Assembly: GCF_002261225.1 (NCBI RefSeq)
Contig: NZ_NEVM01000005.1
Span: 3,038,001 to 3,102,000 of the forward strand
Origin: Bordetella genomosp. 10
GTDB taxonomy: Bacteria; Pseudomonadota; Gammaproteobacteria; Burkholderiales; Burkholderiaceae_B
Reading direction: 5' to 3'
Length of the DNA: 64,000 bases
Shown here: one piece after another, positions 27,323-37,713 of the stretch
Numbering within the stretch: position 1 is the stretch's first letter
Layout of the letters: every line of letters begins with the position of its first letter
The notes under the pieces: generated by a model
Told to the model about the DNA's origin: nothing
Databases searched by the model: none
Seen by the model: only the letters and a program-made list of their open reading frames with translations
Made by a program: the position numbers and the translations under genes

Positions 27323-28055
27323 AATATGCCTGCGCGATGGTTTCCACGTCACCAGCCATGCGAATCTTGCCGTGCTCCAGCCAAAGAGCCTTGTTGCAAG
27401 TGTGCATAAGCAATTGCTGCGAGTGTGTGGCGATGACGAGAATATTGGTCGCCTTGACCAACTCGCCCATCCGTTGTTCGGCTTTCTGCTTGAATGCCTC
27501 ATCGCCAACCGACAACCATTCGTCCATCAAAAGAATTTCCGGACGCAGGATGGTCGACACCGAGAAGGCCAGGCGCAAATGCATGCCGGACGAATAGGTC
27601 CGCACAGGCATATCAACGAAATCGCCGAGATCAGAAAAATCGATGATGTTTTCCAACTCGCGATCGATGTAGCGTTTGTTCATGCCTAGCAATGCAGCAC
27701 GGATATAGATATTTTCCCTGCCGGTCGCCTCCGGATCGATGCCCAGCGAGATATCAATCAAGGAACCGAGGTGACCGTGGATCTGGGCCGTCCCAGAGGA
27801 AGGCGAATAAACTCCACTGAGCAAACGCAGCAATGTGCTCTTGCCGGCCCCGTTGTGGCCAACCAGCCCCAAGCGATCGCCATCACCCAGGGTGAAGGAC
27901 AGATTCTCTAAGGCACGTACCACCACACGGCCCTGTTGGTCCGCGCCCAATTGGCCACCCGTGGCCACCTGCAACAGGCGCTTCTTCAATGACCTCCCGT
28001 TCGCGTTGTAAATAGGGAAGTCGACACAGACATCTTTGAATTCTATCGAAGCCAT
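27315..28055 (-). CDS. wzt: O-antigen ABC exporter ATPase, short form
   Basis: A 246-residue ATPase of the polysaccharide exporter (ABC-2 type, Wzt/KpsT). Walker A GHNGAGKST, signature TYSSGMHLRLAFS and Walker B ILLMDEWLSVGD are present. The protein ends at AQAYFG just after the nucleotide-binding domain, so it lacks the C-terminal carbohydrate-binding domain found in Wzt proteins that recognise a terminal cap. ATG at 28055 (MASIEFKDV) lies ten bases after the wzm stop. It drives export of undecaprenyl-linked glycan with Wzm. Confidence 0.92.
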   Translation of the reverse strand: MASIEFKDVCVDFPIYNANGRSLKKRLLQVATGGQLGADQQGRVVVRALENLSFTLGDGDRLGLVGHNGAGKSTLLRLLSGVYSPSSGTAQIHGHLGSLIDISLGIDPEATGRENIYIRAALLGMNKRYIDRELENIIDFSDLGDFVDMPVRTYSSGMHLRLAFSVSTILRPEILLMDEWLSVGDEAFKQKAEQRMGELVKATNILVIATHSQQLLMHTCNKALWLEHGKIRMAGDVETIAQAYFG

Positions 28056-28065
28056 ATTTGTTCTA

Positions 28066-28866
28066 TCAGAGCCAATAAGCAATACGCCGCTTATAGCGGC
28101 CATATACAGCAAGCGCAATCGCCCAGCCGCCTACGGCCATCAATACCGCGACGATCCAGTTCAACGACGATGGCGCTTCCCCGAGCAAAGGCGCACGCAC
28201 AACTTGCAGGAGGTGGTAGCAAGGATTGAGGTTCAAGAGGAACAGCGCGGCACGTGCCGGCAAATGCGAAGGCATCCACATGATCGGCGTGAGATAAAAA
28301 ACCACCTGAAGAACGCTGGCGACAATCTGCGGCAAGTCCCTATACCGAGCACATAACACCGCCAGGATCAACGCAACCCACGCCACGTTCACGGTGACGA
28401 GCAGAAACCCCGGCAGCGTCAACAAGGCTATCCAGCCGACCGGCTTCGCGACGACGAGGAATATCAGTGGAAGAATTACGATATTGTGGCCGAGGATAAT
28501 GATATTGCGCCAAAGCATCCTCAGAATATGAACGAACAACGGAATGGGCAGTTGTTTGATAATGCCTTCGGCCGAAATGAAACCTGTGCATCCCTCGGTG
28601 ACGCAGGAAGACACGAAGCCCCAGAGAATGATCCCGGCTGCCACGAAAGGCAGGAACTCATGCATCGGGGACTTGAATATCTGCCCAAACACGATTCCTA
28701 TTGTGCCGATCATCACGCCCATGCTGATAGTCAGCCAGAAGGGCCCCAATGCCGACCGCCGGTACCGCTGCCGTACGTCCTGCCAGCCCAAAATCGTGAC
28801 AAGTGAAAGGCGGCCGAAGGCCGAAAAAATGTCGCGGGTAGCAGTGGAAATTGATCTCGTGTTCAT
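28066..28866 (-). CDS. wzm: O-antigen ABC exporter permease
   Basis: A 266-residue ABC-2-type permease with about six membrane helices. ILGWQDVRQRYRRSALGPFW is the typical cytoplasmic entry motif of Wzm/KpsM proteins, and FYLTPIMWMPSHLP is the usual C-terminal loop. It sits directly upstream of wzt. Together they carry the completed undecaprenyl-pyrophosphate glycan to the periplasmic face. Confidence 0.93.
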   Translation of the reverse strand: MNTRSISTATRDIFSAFGRLSLVTILGWQDVRQRYRRSALGPFWLTISMGVMIGTIGIVFGQIFKSPMHEFLPFVAAGIILWGFVSSCVTEGCTGFISAEGIIKQLPIPLFVHILRMLWRNIIILGHNIVILPLIFLVVAKPVGWIALLTLPGFLLVTVNVAWVALILAVLCARYRDLPQIVASVLQVVFYLTPIMWMPSHLPARAALFLLNLNPCYHLLQVVRAPLLGEAPSSLNWIVAVLMAVGGWAIALAVYGRYKRRIAYWL

Positions 28867-28924
28867 CGAACGATTTTCAAGAAAGCAAAAGATGGAGAAC
28901 AGCCATGCTCCCCAGAAAATGTTG

Positions 28925-29263
28925 TCAGGCCTTTACTGCCACGACAATGCCTACCATGATCAGTCCTACCCCGATGAAATATTGGGGTTTGAATTGCTCA
29001 TTGAAGATGAAGTGGCTGGCGATGGGTACGAGCACGAATGCAAGAGCCATGAAGGGATATACGCGCCCAAGATCGAGCTTCTGAAGTACCCAAATCCAGG
29101 CAATCGTCGTGATGCCGTACAGGGCCAGGGCCAGGAACAGCGTCGTTGCCGTCTCCATCACGAAGAAGCTGCCAGTCCGATGCAGGGATTGTGCACACAT
29201 CTTGAATAGAATCTGGCCAGCGGCGATACCCAGGACGCAAAGTACGGCGACAAAATAGTTCAT
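28925..29263 (-). CDS. Small EamA/SMR-type protein, probable polyprenyl-phosphate-sugar flippase
   Basis: A 112-residue protein with four membrane helices (GIAAGQILFKMCAQSL, LVPIASHFIFNEQ). It resembles the ArnE/ArnF half-size transporters that flip undecaprenyl-phosphate-aminoarabinose. Its start overlaps the stop of the GtrB-like gene (ATGA), so the two are translationally coupled. A role in moving the sugar-phosphate lipid made by that enzyme to the periplasm is inferred. A general small-molecule exporter is less likely in this context. Confidence 0.8.
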   Translation of the reverse strand: MNYFVAVLCVLGIAAGQILFKMCAQSLHRTGSFFVMETATTLFLALALYGITTIAWIWVLQKLDLGRVYPFMALAFVLVPIASHFIFNEQFKPQYFIGVGLIMVGIVVAVKA

Positions 29264-30273
29264 TTGACTGCCTCTTCGCGGGTTCCCATACCCTTGGTCA
29301 ACGTATGAATAGCACGCTTGGGCGTTGACGAAATATCATGACCGATGAATGCCAGAATGAATTGCACGCCAAGTAATATTGGCGTAACTGCCAGCATAAC
29401 GGCTCCGCTCGTAGTGGGGATACCATTGCGTATGGATGTGAGCCAATGCGCGCTGCCATAAAGCAAACCGAATATCACCAACAAAAAACCAACCGGAAGC
29501 TGCATGGAAGCTAGCGACATATCCCGCAGGTAATAGTTATAAAAAATGCGCTTGGAAAAGTTCCTAATATGTTTCAGCGTGAAGTCGCCAATGATCGATT
29601 TGATTTTCAGATTACTGACTTCGTCACCATATTTGGCGGCCATAGGGATATCCATCACCGCGGCGCGCAACGTGTTCAATCTGAACAAAATGTCTGTTTC
29701 GAAGAAATATCGCTTTGCGATTTTGTGAAAAGGCAGGTACCGTGCCACTTCCGCATGGATCGCGGTATAGCCATTGGTCGGGTCGAACAGATCCCAATAG
29801 CCCGACGAGAGCTTGGTCAGGAAAGAAAGCGCCGCATTGCCGAACAATCGCACTTTCGGCATGCTCTGCACCTTTTCAAGATCAAAAAAACGATTGCCCT
29901 TCGTATAGTCCGCTTCGCCGGCCAAAATGGGTTCCACAAAGATAGGGATAAGCCGCGGATCCATTTGACCATCGCCATCGACCTTGACAATCACATCAAC
30001 GCCATCCGCAATGGCGGCGGCATACCCGGTCATGACGGCGCCGCCAACTCCCTGATTTTCCACGTGACGAACGACATGCACTCGCGGGTCGCGGCAATTC
30101 GCCTCGACGAAATCGCCGGAATTCTCCGGACACTTATCGTCTACAACGTAGATGTGAGTGACTTCCTTGCCTATCCCGGCAATCACGTCCAGAATGTGCT
30201 TGCGTACTTTGTAGCTCGGTATAACTACACCGATACGGGCGCAATATTGTTCGATTGTCCACCTGGCTCGCAT
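29260..30273 (-). CDS. GtrB/DPM1-like polyprenyl-phosphate glycosyltransferase (GT2)
   Basis: A 337-residue enzyme. The GT2 domain has IGVVIPSYKVRKHILDVI and the metal site VKVDGDGQMDPRLIP. Two hydrophobic helices lie in the last 90 residues (LPVGFLLVIFGLLY and the segment before FIGHDISS), as in GtrB and related enzymes. Such proteins load a sugar from a nucleotide donor onto undecaprenyl phosphate. The coupled small flippase downstream and the GT-C-like proteins nearby suggest a three-part side-chain modification system. Confidence 0.88.
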   Translation of the reverse strand: MRARWTIEQYCARIGVVIPSYKVRKHILDVIAGIGKEVTHIYVVDDKCPENSGDFVEANCRDPRVHVVRHVENQGVGGAVMTGYAAAIADGVDVIVKVDGDGQMDPRLIPIFVEPILAGEADYTKGNRFFDLEKVQSMPKVRLFGNAALSFLTKLSSGYWDLFDPTNGYTAIHAEVARYLPFHKIAKRYFFETDILFRLNTLRAAVMDIPMAAKYGDEVSNLKIKSIIGDFTLKHIRNFSKRIFYNYYLRDMSLASMQLPVGFLLVIFGLLYGSAHWLTSIRNGIPTTSGAVMLAVTPILLGVQFILAFIGHDISSTPKRAIHTLTKGMGTREEAVK

Positions 30274-30384
30274 ATTGTCTTATCAAATAAAGTGTGAGCA
30301 AATTGATTTAGGGTAAGGCGGTAAATATAGAGGCCTTGAGGTATGGAGAGTCTTGCTCCACACCTGCCAGCCCCTGGCTCCCGC

Positions 30385-32229
30385 CTATATGTCCACTAGT
30401 CTGGGAGGCCATGCGAGGGAAAAATCTTCATGCACCAGCGTCAGATTCGGGTTATAGGCTGGATCGACAAAAGACGGCTCCAGCAGTTGCGAGCGGACAG
30501 TGGGAGCGGTCGGGCTCATTTCAGCACTCTCCGCAGGACTGTGCTGCCCCTCGCATTCCAATCGCAACACCACATGGCCAGCATAAACGTTGCGCAAGCC
30601 AGCCGCACGCAGCCTCAAACACAGATCGACCACTGCCGCCACCAATGTTTGCGGTCCGGACGCCATCCCACCCGCTGACATGAAACGTGATTTTCGCACG
30701 GCCACGCAAAGCGGTGAGAGCGCGGTCACCGCCTGGCTGACTGCCGCCCGGTGAAAATAGCCTTCGTCGGGCGTCTTCAGCCCACGGTGCGCTATACGCA
30801 TCACGCCGTCGGCGCCGAACAACAGTGCCGTGCCCGCGACGCGCCCATCCGCATCCAGGACACGCGGGCCAACGGCGCCCGTATCGGCCTGGATGGCCTG
30901 CGCAACCAGTTCGCTCAGCCAAGCTGCCGACCTCGGTTGCATGAAAGGCGCCAGCAGGACGACAATTTCCCCATTCGCGGCGGCTGCAACGGCGGCGACC
31001 CGCTGCAAGGGAACGTCCTCGGTTGCCGGCGTGATGGAGGCGACCACGATCTCTCGGTTATCGTAATCAGTGCGCGCCCCCAGATCGGCCAGCCACGCGT
31101 CGAAAAGGGTATCGCCGGCGGCGCCGCCCATCACGACAATCGACACGCGTGGCGGCGGCGACGGCAGCATATAGCGCGTCTGGCAATATCCCGCCGGCTG
31201 GAATTCTGCTGTCGCGGCCACCCCGCGGCGCTTTAAATGCTCGTTCAAGGCCCGCTCACCCGCCGGCAGCGCATACGGCTTGGATTGCCCCCCGACAGCG
31301 GTGCTCGCCGCATGCATGCGCCAGTGGTACAGCACGCGCGGCACGTGCACGATCTGCTCAGGCGCCAACCGCTCCACGCAGCGCAATGCTAAATCGTAGT
31401 CTTGCGCGCCCTCCAGGCCTTTCCTGAATCCGCCCACCTCCTCGACCAAGGCGCGTCGATAGACACCCAAATGGCAAATGAAGTTGTAGGAGAGGAAAAG
31501 CTCGTAATTCCAATCCGGCTTGAAATGCGGCACGCAACGCACACCCGCGTCCGTAATCTTGTCTTCATCCGAATAGACGAGGCCTGCATCCGCATGGCGA
31601 TTTATCGCCTCCACAATGCAGAAGAGCGCGTCCTCCGAGAGCAGGTCATCGTGATCGAATAGTGCGACCCAGTCGCCTCTCGCCATACCCAGAGCCGTGT
31701 TGGAGGCTTCCGAGATGTGCCCATTGCGCTCACGGAAAGTCACGCGTATGCGCGCATCCCTGGCTGCACAACGCTGCAGCATCTCCTTTACCACGGGATC
31801 GCTGGATGCATCGTCAGCAATGCAAAGCTCCCAGTGCGGATACAACTGCGCCTGCACCGAAGCAATAGCCGCTTCCAGCCACCGAGGTTCAGGGTTGTAG
31901 ACGGGCATGATGACCGAAACCAGAGGCTGCGAAACCATGGCTGCGGCACGAGTTCGCACCTGTTCCCGCCGCGCGTCGCTCATCGTGTCATAGCGCGCAA
32001 CCCAGCTTTCATAATCGTTGCGGCCGTCACCGCCTTGACGACGGATGGCGGCCCCAAGGGCCATCAAACCGCGTCCAACGCCTGCCCAGCCTTCGCGACG
32101 GGCCAGGCCGATCGCACGCCGCACAACCTGCTTGAAACCGCCGAACTGGCGCAGGCCGCGCACAAGTCCCGCCGCGGGCCCGCGCCCGCCGCCCGGACTC
32201 GCGTCTTCACGCTTGCCGGCATGCGCCAT
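30385..32229 (-). CDS. GT2 family glycosyltransferase, two-domain O-antigen type
   Basis: About 614 residues. The first GT2 domain begins at about 104 (VSVIMPVYNPEPRWLEAAI), with LFDHDDLLSEDALF as the metal-binding region. A second, degenerate GT-A-like domain occupies the C-terminal third (VSIVVMGGAAGDTLFDAW) and lacks an obvious acidic metal site. The N-terminus is Gly/Arg-rich. The start at 32229 is preferred because it follows the rmlC stop; a start at 32271 would overlap rmlC. A rhamnosyltransferase role is plausible beside rmlBDAC but not proven. Confidence 0.85.
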   Translation of the reverse strand: MAHAGKREDASPGGGRGPAAGLVRGLRQFGGFKQVVRRAIGLARREGWAGVGRGLMALGAAIRRQGGDGRNDYESWVARYDTMSDARREQVRTRAAAMVSQPLVSVIMPVYNPEPRWLEAAIASVQAQLYPHWELCIADDASSDPVVKEMLQRCAARDARIRVTFRERNGHISEASNTALGMARGDWVALFDHDDLLSEDALFCIVEAINRHADAGLVYSDEDKITDAGVRCVPHFKPDWNYELFLSYNFICHLGVYRRALVEEVGGFRKGLEGAQDYDLALRCVERLAPEQIVHVPRVLYHWRMHAASTAVGGQSKPYALPAGERALNEHLKRRGVAATAEFQPAGYCQTRYMLPSPPPRVSIVVMGGAAGDTLFDAWLADLGARTDYDNREIVVASITPATEDVPLQRVAAVAAAANGEIVVLLAPFMQPRSAAWLSELVAQAIQADTGAVGPRVLDADGRVAGTALLFGADGVMRIAHRGLKTPDEGYFHRAAVSQAVTALSPLCVAVRKSRFMSAGGMASGPQTLVAAVVDLCLRLRAAGLRNVYAGHVVLRLECEGQHSPAESAEMSPTAPTVRSQLLEPSFVDPAYNPNLTLVHEDFSLAWPPRLVDI

Positions 32230-32233
32230 TTGC

Positions 32234-32788
32234 TCACTCAAAAACGTCGGCTTGACGAAATGCGCTGCCACGCTCGTCCTTGGCGGAGAGCGTCGGCTTT
32301 TCGAGCGTGCCGTCGAGCGGCCAGTCTATCCCGAGATCCGCATCGTTCCAGATGATGCAGCGTTCGGCATCCGGCGCGTAATAGTCCGTCGTCTTGTAGA
32401 GAAACTCCGCGGTGTCCGATAAGACCAGGAAAGCATGGCCGAATCCTTCGGGTACCCATAGCATGCGCTTGTTTTCCGCCGTCAACCGTTCGCCTACCCA
32501 TTTGCCGAAAGTCGGCGAGGACTTGCGTAGATCAACGGCAATGTCGTAGACCTCGCCCTGCACCACGCGCACCAGCTTGCCTTGCGGCTGGCGGATCTGA
32601 TAATGAATGCCACGCAACACGCCCTTGACCGAGCGGGAATGATTGTCCTGGACGAAGTCGACATCCCGGCCCACGCCTTCGGCAAAGGCCCGGCGATTGA
32701 AGCTTTCGAAGAAAAAGCCGCGATCGTCGCCGAACACTTTGGGCTCGACGATGACGACGTCAGGAATGGTGGTCGGGATGATTTTCAC
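32234..32788 (-). CDS. rmlC: dTDP-4-dehydrorhamnose 3,5-epimerase
   Basis: A 184-residue cupin enzyme, third step of dTDP-L-rhamnose synthesis. [32 protein letters not shown] with the catalytic His, and [11 protein letters not shown] are conserved. The ATG overlaps the rmlA stop by four bases. Confidence 0.96.
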   Translation of the reverse strand: MKIIPTTIPDVVIVEPKVFGDDRGFFFESFNRRAFAEGVGRDVDFVQDNHSRSVKGVLRGIHYQIRQPQGKLVRVVQGEVYDIAVDLRKSSPTFGKWVGERLTAENKRMLWVPEGFGHAFLVLSDTAEFLYKTTDYYAPDAERCIIWNDADLGIDWPLDGTLEKPTLSAKDERGSAFRQADVFE

Positions 32789-33681
32789 GATTTGACCTCG
32801 TCCTCAAGCATGCGCAACAAATACTGGCCATAACCGTTCTTGGACAGCGGCTCGGCCAATCGACGCACCTGCTCCGCATCGATGAAACCACGACGATAGG
32901 CAATTTCCTCCGGGCAGGCCACTTTCAGGCCCTGGCGATGCTCGATGGTCTCAATGAAATTGCTGGCCTCGATCAAGCTTTCATGCGTTCCGGTGTCGAG
33001 CCAGGCATATCCACGGCCCATGATTTCGACCGACAATTCGCTGCGTTCCAGATAGATGCGATTGACGTCCGTGATTTCGAGTTCGCCACGCGTCGAAGGT
33101 TTCAACCCGGCGGCGATGTCGATAACCTGCTCGTCATAGAAATAAAGTCCCGTCACCGCATAACTGGACTTTGGTTTCTTGGGCTTTTCTTCCAGCGAGG
33201 TAGCTTTACCGTTCTCGTCGAAAGCGACGACGCCATAACGCTCCGGATCATGGACGTGATACGCGAATACCGTTGCCCCCTTGTCCTTGCGAATGGCGTT
33301 TTCGAGACGAACGTGCAGATCGTGGCCGTGGAAAATATTGTCGCCCAATACAAGCGCTGACGGCGACCCATCCAGGAACTTCTCGCCAATGATGAAGGCC
33401 TGCGCCAACCCATCCGGACTCGGCTGCACGGCGTATTGCAAGTTAAGGCCCCATTCACTCCCGTCGCCCAGCAGTTGCTGAAAACGCGGCGTGTCTTGCG
33501 GTGTCGAAATGATCAGGATGTCCCGCAAACCGGCCAGCATCAATGTGCTGAGCGGATAGTAGATCATCGGCTTGTCGTAGATCGGCAGCAACTGCTTCGA
33601 CACCGCCTTGGTGACGGGGTATAACCGCGTTCCCGATCCACCGGCGAGGATGATTCCTTTGCGTTGTTTTGTCGTCGTCAT
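32785..33681 (-). CDS. rmlA: Glucose-1-phosphate thymidylyltransferase
   Basis: A 298-residue nucleotidyltransferase forming dTDP-glucose. It shows [19 protein letters not shown], the substrate loop DNIFHGHDL and the EKPKKPKS segment. Normal length; the start lies three bases after the rmlD stop. dTDP-rhamnose normally feeds back on this enzyme. Confidence 0.96.
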   Translation of the reverse strand: MTTTKQRKGIILAGGSGTRLYPVTKAVSKQLLPIYDKPMIYYPLSTLMLAGLRDILIISTPQDTPRFQQLLGDGSEWGLNLQYAVQPSPDGLAQAFIIGEKFLDGSPSALVLGDNIFHGHDLHVRLENAIRKDKGATVFAYHVHDPERYGVVAFDENGKATSLEEKPKKPKSSYAVTGLYFYDEQVIDIAAGLKPSTRGELEITDVNRIYLERSELSVEIMGRGYAWLDTGTHESLIEASNFIETIEHRQGLKVACPEEIAYRRGFIDAEQVRRLAEPLSKNGYGQYLLRMLEDEVKS

Positions 33682-33684
33682 GAT

Positions 33685-34584
33685 CTATTTATCGAGAGCT
33701 TCGGCGAGCATCCGGGCCACGCCGGTCTGCCACGCGGGCATGGTGAATCCGAAGGCGGCGCGCAGTTTACCGGTATCGAGCCGGGAGTTGTTGGGGCGTC
33801 GCGCGGCGGTCTTGTAGGCACTGGAGGGAATGGCTTGCACCGCATCGGGAGCCACTTTCAAATCGATACCCGCCTGAGCCGCCGTTGCCAGAACGAATTG
33901 CGCGTAAGTGTGCCAGGAGGTGTACCCCGCGGCAGCCAGGTGATAGATGCCATCGCGGCCCGCATCGCCCCGCACTGCGCCGATGGCCTGGGCAGTGACA
34001 TCGGCAATCAATTCAGCCCCGGTCGGCGCGCCGATCTGATCGTCGATCACCGACAGGCTGTCGCGCTCGCGCGCCAGCCGCAACATGGTCTTGGCAAAGT
34101 TACCGCCGCGGGCCGCATACACCCAACTGGTGCGAAAAACGAGGCTACGGCACCCGGCGCGCGCGATGGCATGCTCGCCCTCCAGTTTGGTGCGGCCATA
34201 GACACTCAGCGGACCGGTGGCGTCATCTTCGCGCCAGGCACGCTCGCCGTCGCCCGCAAAGACATAGTCGGTCGAATAATGCACCAACAGCGCGCCCAGG
34301 CGCTTGGCTTCCTCGGCAAGAACGGCCGGCGCAACGGTATTGATGGCCTCGGCGGCAGCGACTTCGCTCTCCGCCTTGTCCACCGCCGTATAGGCGGCGG
34401 CGTTGATGATGACCTGGGGCGCCAGCGTCCGTACCGTGCGAGCTAGCCCATCCGCGTCCGCGAGGTTGCCGGTCAGTCCGTTATCGCCATGCCGGTCAAG
34501 CGCGATGAGATCGCCCAGCGGCGCCAAAGCACGCTGCAACTCCCAACCGACCTGGCCGTTCTTGCCGAGAAGCAGGATTTTCAC
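33685..34584 (-). CDS. rmlD: dTDP-4-dehydrorhamnose reductase
   Basis: A 299-residue SDR enzyme, last step of dTDP-L-rhamnose synthesis. The NAD(P) motif is [16 protein letters not shown], the catalytic tyrosine-lysine pair is [11 protein letters not shown], and [10 protein letters not shown] is typical. The GTG start at 34584 overlaps the rmlB stop (GTGA); upstream in-frame sequence belongs to rmlB in another frame. Confidence 0.95.
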   Translation of the reverse strand: MKILLLGKNGQVGWELQRALAPLGDLIALDRHGDNGLTGNLADADGLARTVRTLAPQVIINAAAYTAVDKAESEVAAAEAINTVAPAVLAEEAKRLGALLVHYSTDYVFAGDGERAWREDDATGPLSVYGRTKLEGEHAIARAGCRSLVFRTSWVYAARGGNFAKTMLRLARERDSLSVIDDQIGAPTGAELIADVTAQAIGAVRGDAGRDGIYHLAAAGYTSWHTYAQFVLATAAQAGIDLKVAPDAVQAIPSSAYKTAARRPNNSRLDTGKLRAAFGFTMPAWQTGVARMLAEALDK

Positions 34585-35651
34585 TGTCCGCGCCCCGCGT
34601 AGTTCTTGTCCAGCCATTGAAGATAAGCGCCGCTCTGGACGTTGGAGGTCCACTCCGGATTATCCAGATACCACGCCACCGTCTTGCGGATACCCGTCTC
34701 GAACGTTTCAGCGGGCTTCCATCCGAGTTCGCGCTCGAGCTTGCGCGCATCGATGGCGTAGCGGCGATCGTGGCCCGGGCGATCCTTCACGAAAGTAATC
34801 TGCTCGGCATAGGAGCGTTTGTCGGCCCGCGGCTTGAGCTCGTCCAGGATGGCGCAAATAGTCTTGACCACATCCAGGTTCGGCTTTTCGTTCCAGCCAC
34901 CGACGTTATAGGTTTCGCCCAGCTTGCCATCCGCCAGTACGCGGCGAATGGCCGAGCAATGGTCCTTGACGAACAGCCAGTCGCGCACCTGCTGGCCGTC
35001 GCCGTATATCGGCAGCGGTTTGCCGGCGACGGCGTTAAGAATCACCAGCGGAATCAGCTTCTCGGGGAAGTGATACGGGCCGTAGTTGTTGCTGCAGTTG
35101 GTGGTGAGCACCGGCAAGCCGTAGGTATGGTGCCAGGCGCGAACGAGATGGTCGGAAGCCGCCTTGCTGGCCGAATAGGGGCTGTTGGGCTCGTAGGGGT
35201 TCGTTTCGGCGAAAGGAGGGTCCCCCGCCTGCAGCGAACCGTAGACCTCGTCGGTAGAGACGTGCAGGAACCGGAATGCCGCTTTATCGGCCTCCGGCAG
35301 GTCCGCCCAATAGCCTCTCACCGCTTCCAGCAAGTTGAACGTGCCGACCACGTTGGTCTGGATGAATTCCCCAGGACCGTCGATAGAACGATCTACATGC
35401 GATTCGGCTGCGAAGTTCACCACCGCGCGCGGCTGGTGCTTCTTCAGCAGATCGGCAATCACGGCGCGGTCGCCGATATCCGCCTTGACGAATATGTGCT
35501 CCGGCTTGTCAGCCAGCGTCTTCAAGGTTTCCAGGTTTCCCGCATAGGTCAGCTTGTCGACGTTCACCACCGGCTCGTCCGATTGCGCGAACCAGTCCAG
35601 AACGAAATTCCCGCCGATAAAGCCGGCGCCGCCAGTCACCAAAATGGTCAT
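34581..35651 (-). CDS. rmlB: dTDP-glucose 4,6-dehydratase
   Basis: A 356-residue extended SDR enzyme with [11 protein letters not shown] at the N-terminus, [11 protein letters not shown] and [15 protein letters not shown] carrying the active-site Tyr/Lys. It makes dTDP-4-keto-6-deoxyglucose. It starts two bases after the upstream GT2 gene and leads the rmlBDAC set. Confidence 0.96.
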   Translation of the reverse strand: MTILVTGGAGFIGGNFVLDWFAQSDEPVVNVDKLTYAGNLETLKTLADKPEHIFVKADIGDRAVIADLLKKHQPRAVVNFAAESHVDRSIDGPGEFIQTNVVGTFNLLEAVRGYWADLPEADKAAFRFLHVSTDEVYGSLQAGDPPFAETNPYEPNSPYSASKAASDHLVRAWHHTYGLPVLTTNCSNNYGPYHFPEKLIPLVILNAVAGKPLPIYGDGQQVRDWLFVKDHCSAIRRVLADGKLGETYNVGGWNEKPNLDVVKTICAILDELKPRADKRSYAEQITFVKDRPGHDRRYAIDARKLERELGWKPAETFETGIRKTVAWYLDNPEWTSNVQSGAYLQWLDKNYAGRGQ

Positions 35652-35653
35652 GT

Positions 35654-36610
35654 CTATAGTTTCTTGAAAAATGCCGCCGCGAAAAGCCCGACGTTATCCA
35701 CGAAGGTCTGGCGAAAAACGCCAGATCTCTTCAATTTAAGCACCCGTTGCAACGCGCCGCCATTGCGTGCCGATACAAACGCCTCCAACACGACCCGATT
35801 GGACGGAGACAATCTTGGGGCTATCCTCCGGATCCCTGCAATATTCTGATCGATCCAGCCCCGCAATTGACCATGCATCAATCTGCGGAGGCGCAGGATG
35901 CGTGCGAAAGTGCCGTTATTCGATCCGATCAGGTTCCGCCCATGCTGGCGATACAACAACGACGGCTCAGGGTCGTAGAAAATCTTGCCGCCGGCGGCGC
36001 TCACGGCCACGTAGGTCCACCAGTCGTGCGCCACCACCTGAAGATCGGGTCCCGCGCTGACCAGGATCTGCCGCGCGGACCGGTTGAACACCATGGTGTT
36101 GCCGCCGCCGACGTTCTGAACCAACGCGTTCCGGAAGTCCGGAGAATGACGAAACAACGGTGACAAACCGATGAGCTGGCCGTCTTCATTCACCAGCTTG
36201 GTGCGTGTGCAGTATAGCCCGGGCGTTTCCCGGCCCATGGTTTCCAAGCGTTCCAACGCACGCTCAATTTTGTCGGCATCCCAGACGTCATCCTGGTCGC
36301 AATAGGCAAAATAGTCGGCATCGATTTCCCGCCGGCACGTCAACGACAGAAAATTGGCGGCGAAACCCCGTCCGGGGCCTGGCGTGATCTGCAGCCTGTC
36401 TTCTCCCCACTGGTCCTGGTAAGCGCGCAGGATTTCCAGGGTGCGGTCCGAGGAGCCATCGTCGGACACCCAGACTTTCCAGTCCTGATACGTCTGCGCC
36501 TTGATGGAATCCAATTGCTGCGAGAGAAATTGTTCTCCGTTATAGGAGCAAAGCAAAATAGCGACGTGACCACTAGGCAAGGGTAGGGATTCCGAAATTC
36601 CAATACTCAC
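35654..36610 (-). CDS. GT2 family glycosyltransferase (rhamnosyltransferase-like)
   Basis: A 318-residue GT2 enzyme: [20 protein letters not shown] at the N-terminus, DDGSSDRT for nucleotide binding and [15 protein letters not shown] as the metal site. The pattern matches rhamnosyltransferases such as those of RfbF/WbbL type. The GTG start at 36610 overlaps the wecA-like stop (GTGA), which argues for coupling of the priming enzyme with the next sugar addition. The longer open frame upstream lies within wecA in the wrong frame. Confidence 0.88.
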   Translation of the reverse strand: MSIGISESLPLPSGHVAILLCSYNGEQFLSQQLDSIKAQTYQDWKVWVSDDGSSDRTLEILRAYQDQWGEDRLQITPGPGRGFAANFLSLTCRREIDADYFAYCDQDDVWDADKIERALERLETMGRETPGLYCTRTKLVNEDGQLIGLSPLFRHSPDFRNALVQNVGGGNTMVFNRSARQILVSAGPDLQVVAHDWWTYVAVSAAGGKIFYDPEPSLLYRQHGRNLIGSNNGTFARILRLRRLMHGQLRGWIDQNIAGIRRIAPRLSPSNRVVLEAFVSARNGGALQRVLKLKRSGVFRQTFVDNVGLFAAAFFKKL

Positions 36611-37713
36611 GGCTTGTCGGCCTCTTTCTTTACCATCAACCATCGCGGGGAGGCAAAACGTACCAAGGTCCGGTAGAGGCTCAGATAGACGATGGAAAAA
36701 AGGGCCACGAAACCCATCAATACATACTCGTACTGCCAGAAGCAGACGGCGGGGATGACCGCCAGCGAGGACAAGACCCACAAATACGGAGAGGTCATGG
36801 CATTGCGTTGTACTTTATCTTTTACCGCCGACGACCCTATCGCCCATCGCACCAGCCGCTTATAAACGAGCATGTGCAGATGCACGCCGTCCGGCATGCC
36901 GGGAGACCGGCCACGCAGCCAGCGCTTTCGATAAATCGAAAATAATGTCTCGAAAACCGGATAAATACACAGCAGCAACGGAAACCAAGCCGAAACATCC
37001 GGATGCCGATAAAGCATCAATACCGAAAGCTCGCCAATAAAAAATCCGATGAAATAGGCGCCGCCATCCCCCAGGAAAATCAGGCCGCGTGGATAATTCC
37101 AAACTAGGAATCCGGCGATGGCGCCTATCATTCCGACCGAAGCCACAACCAGCAAACGATCGCCCAGATAATAGGACACATAGCCGAGCCCGGCCAAAAT
37201 CATTACCGAAACGACCGCGGCCAAGCCGTTATAGCCGTCAATGATATTGATCGCATTGGCCGCGCCGCCAACGGCAATCATGGTGAACAGTACCGATACG
37301 GCCGTGAATTGCAGCAGCCAGTCGATGCCGACGATGTTCAGCCGGACGACCGCCGCGCCCAGGAAGTAATACCCCAGGCCACCCGCCGCCATGGCGAGCA
37401 GCAGGCGCACGCTCGCGCGGACCCGCTTGGTGACGTCCTCGGCCAAGCCGCCGGCGAACGCCGGCAGGCTGGCCAGCAGCAGCAGCAGCAACTGCTTCAA
37501 TAGGAATGGTTCGCGCCAGGCCGCGACGGCACAGACCACCAGCATCGCGATAAACAGCGAAACACCCCCAATGCGGGGCACCGGGCGCACGTGATATTTT
37601 TGCACCCCGGTCATGTCATGATCCGAGGTATACCGGGCATGCCAATGGCCGAAACGCAGCGTCAGCAGCGTAAATACCGCGGACACGATGAAAGCGATCG
37701 ACACGTAAAGCAT
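36607..37713 (-). CDS. WecA/TagO-like undecaprenyl-phosphate sugar-1-phosphate transferase
   Basis: A 368-residue polytopic membrane enzyme of the MraY/WecA (GT4 PNPT) family with about eleven helices. Landmarks are KYHVRPVPRIGGVSLF, NAINIIDGYNGLAA, GLIFLGDGGAYFIG and the basic His loop DGVHLHMLVYKR. It probably transfers GlcNAc-1-P or a related sugar-1-P to undecaprenyl phosphate to start the O-polysaccharide. It is the first gene of the minus-strand run and diverges from waaL. Confidence 0.9.
   Translation of the reverse strand: MLYVSIAFIVSAVFTLLTLRFGHWHARYTSDHDMTGVQKYHVRPVPRIGGVSLFIAMLVVCAVAAWREPFLLKQLLLLLLASLPAFAGGLAEDVTKRVRASVRLLLAMAAGGLGYYFLGAAVVRLNIVGIDWLLQFTAVSVLFTMIAVGGAANAINIIDGYNGLAAVVSVMILAGLGYVSYYLGDRLLVVASVGMIGAIAGFLVWNYPRGLIFLGDGGAYFIGFFIGELSVLMLYRHPDVSAWFPLLLCIYPVFETLFSIYRKRWLRGRSPGMPDGVHLHMLVYKRLVRWAIGSSAVKDKVQRNAMTSPYLWVLSSLAVIPAVCFWQYEYVLMGFVALFSIVYLSLYRTLVRFASPRWLMVKKEADKP

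Noticed and set aside
15152..37713. Wzx/Wzy-type O-antigen pathway
   Set aside because: No Wzx flippase or Wzy polymerase was recognised; Wzm/Wzt are clear, so an ABC-dependent route fits better.
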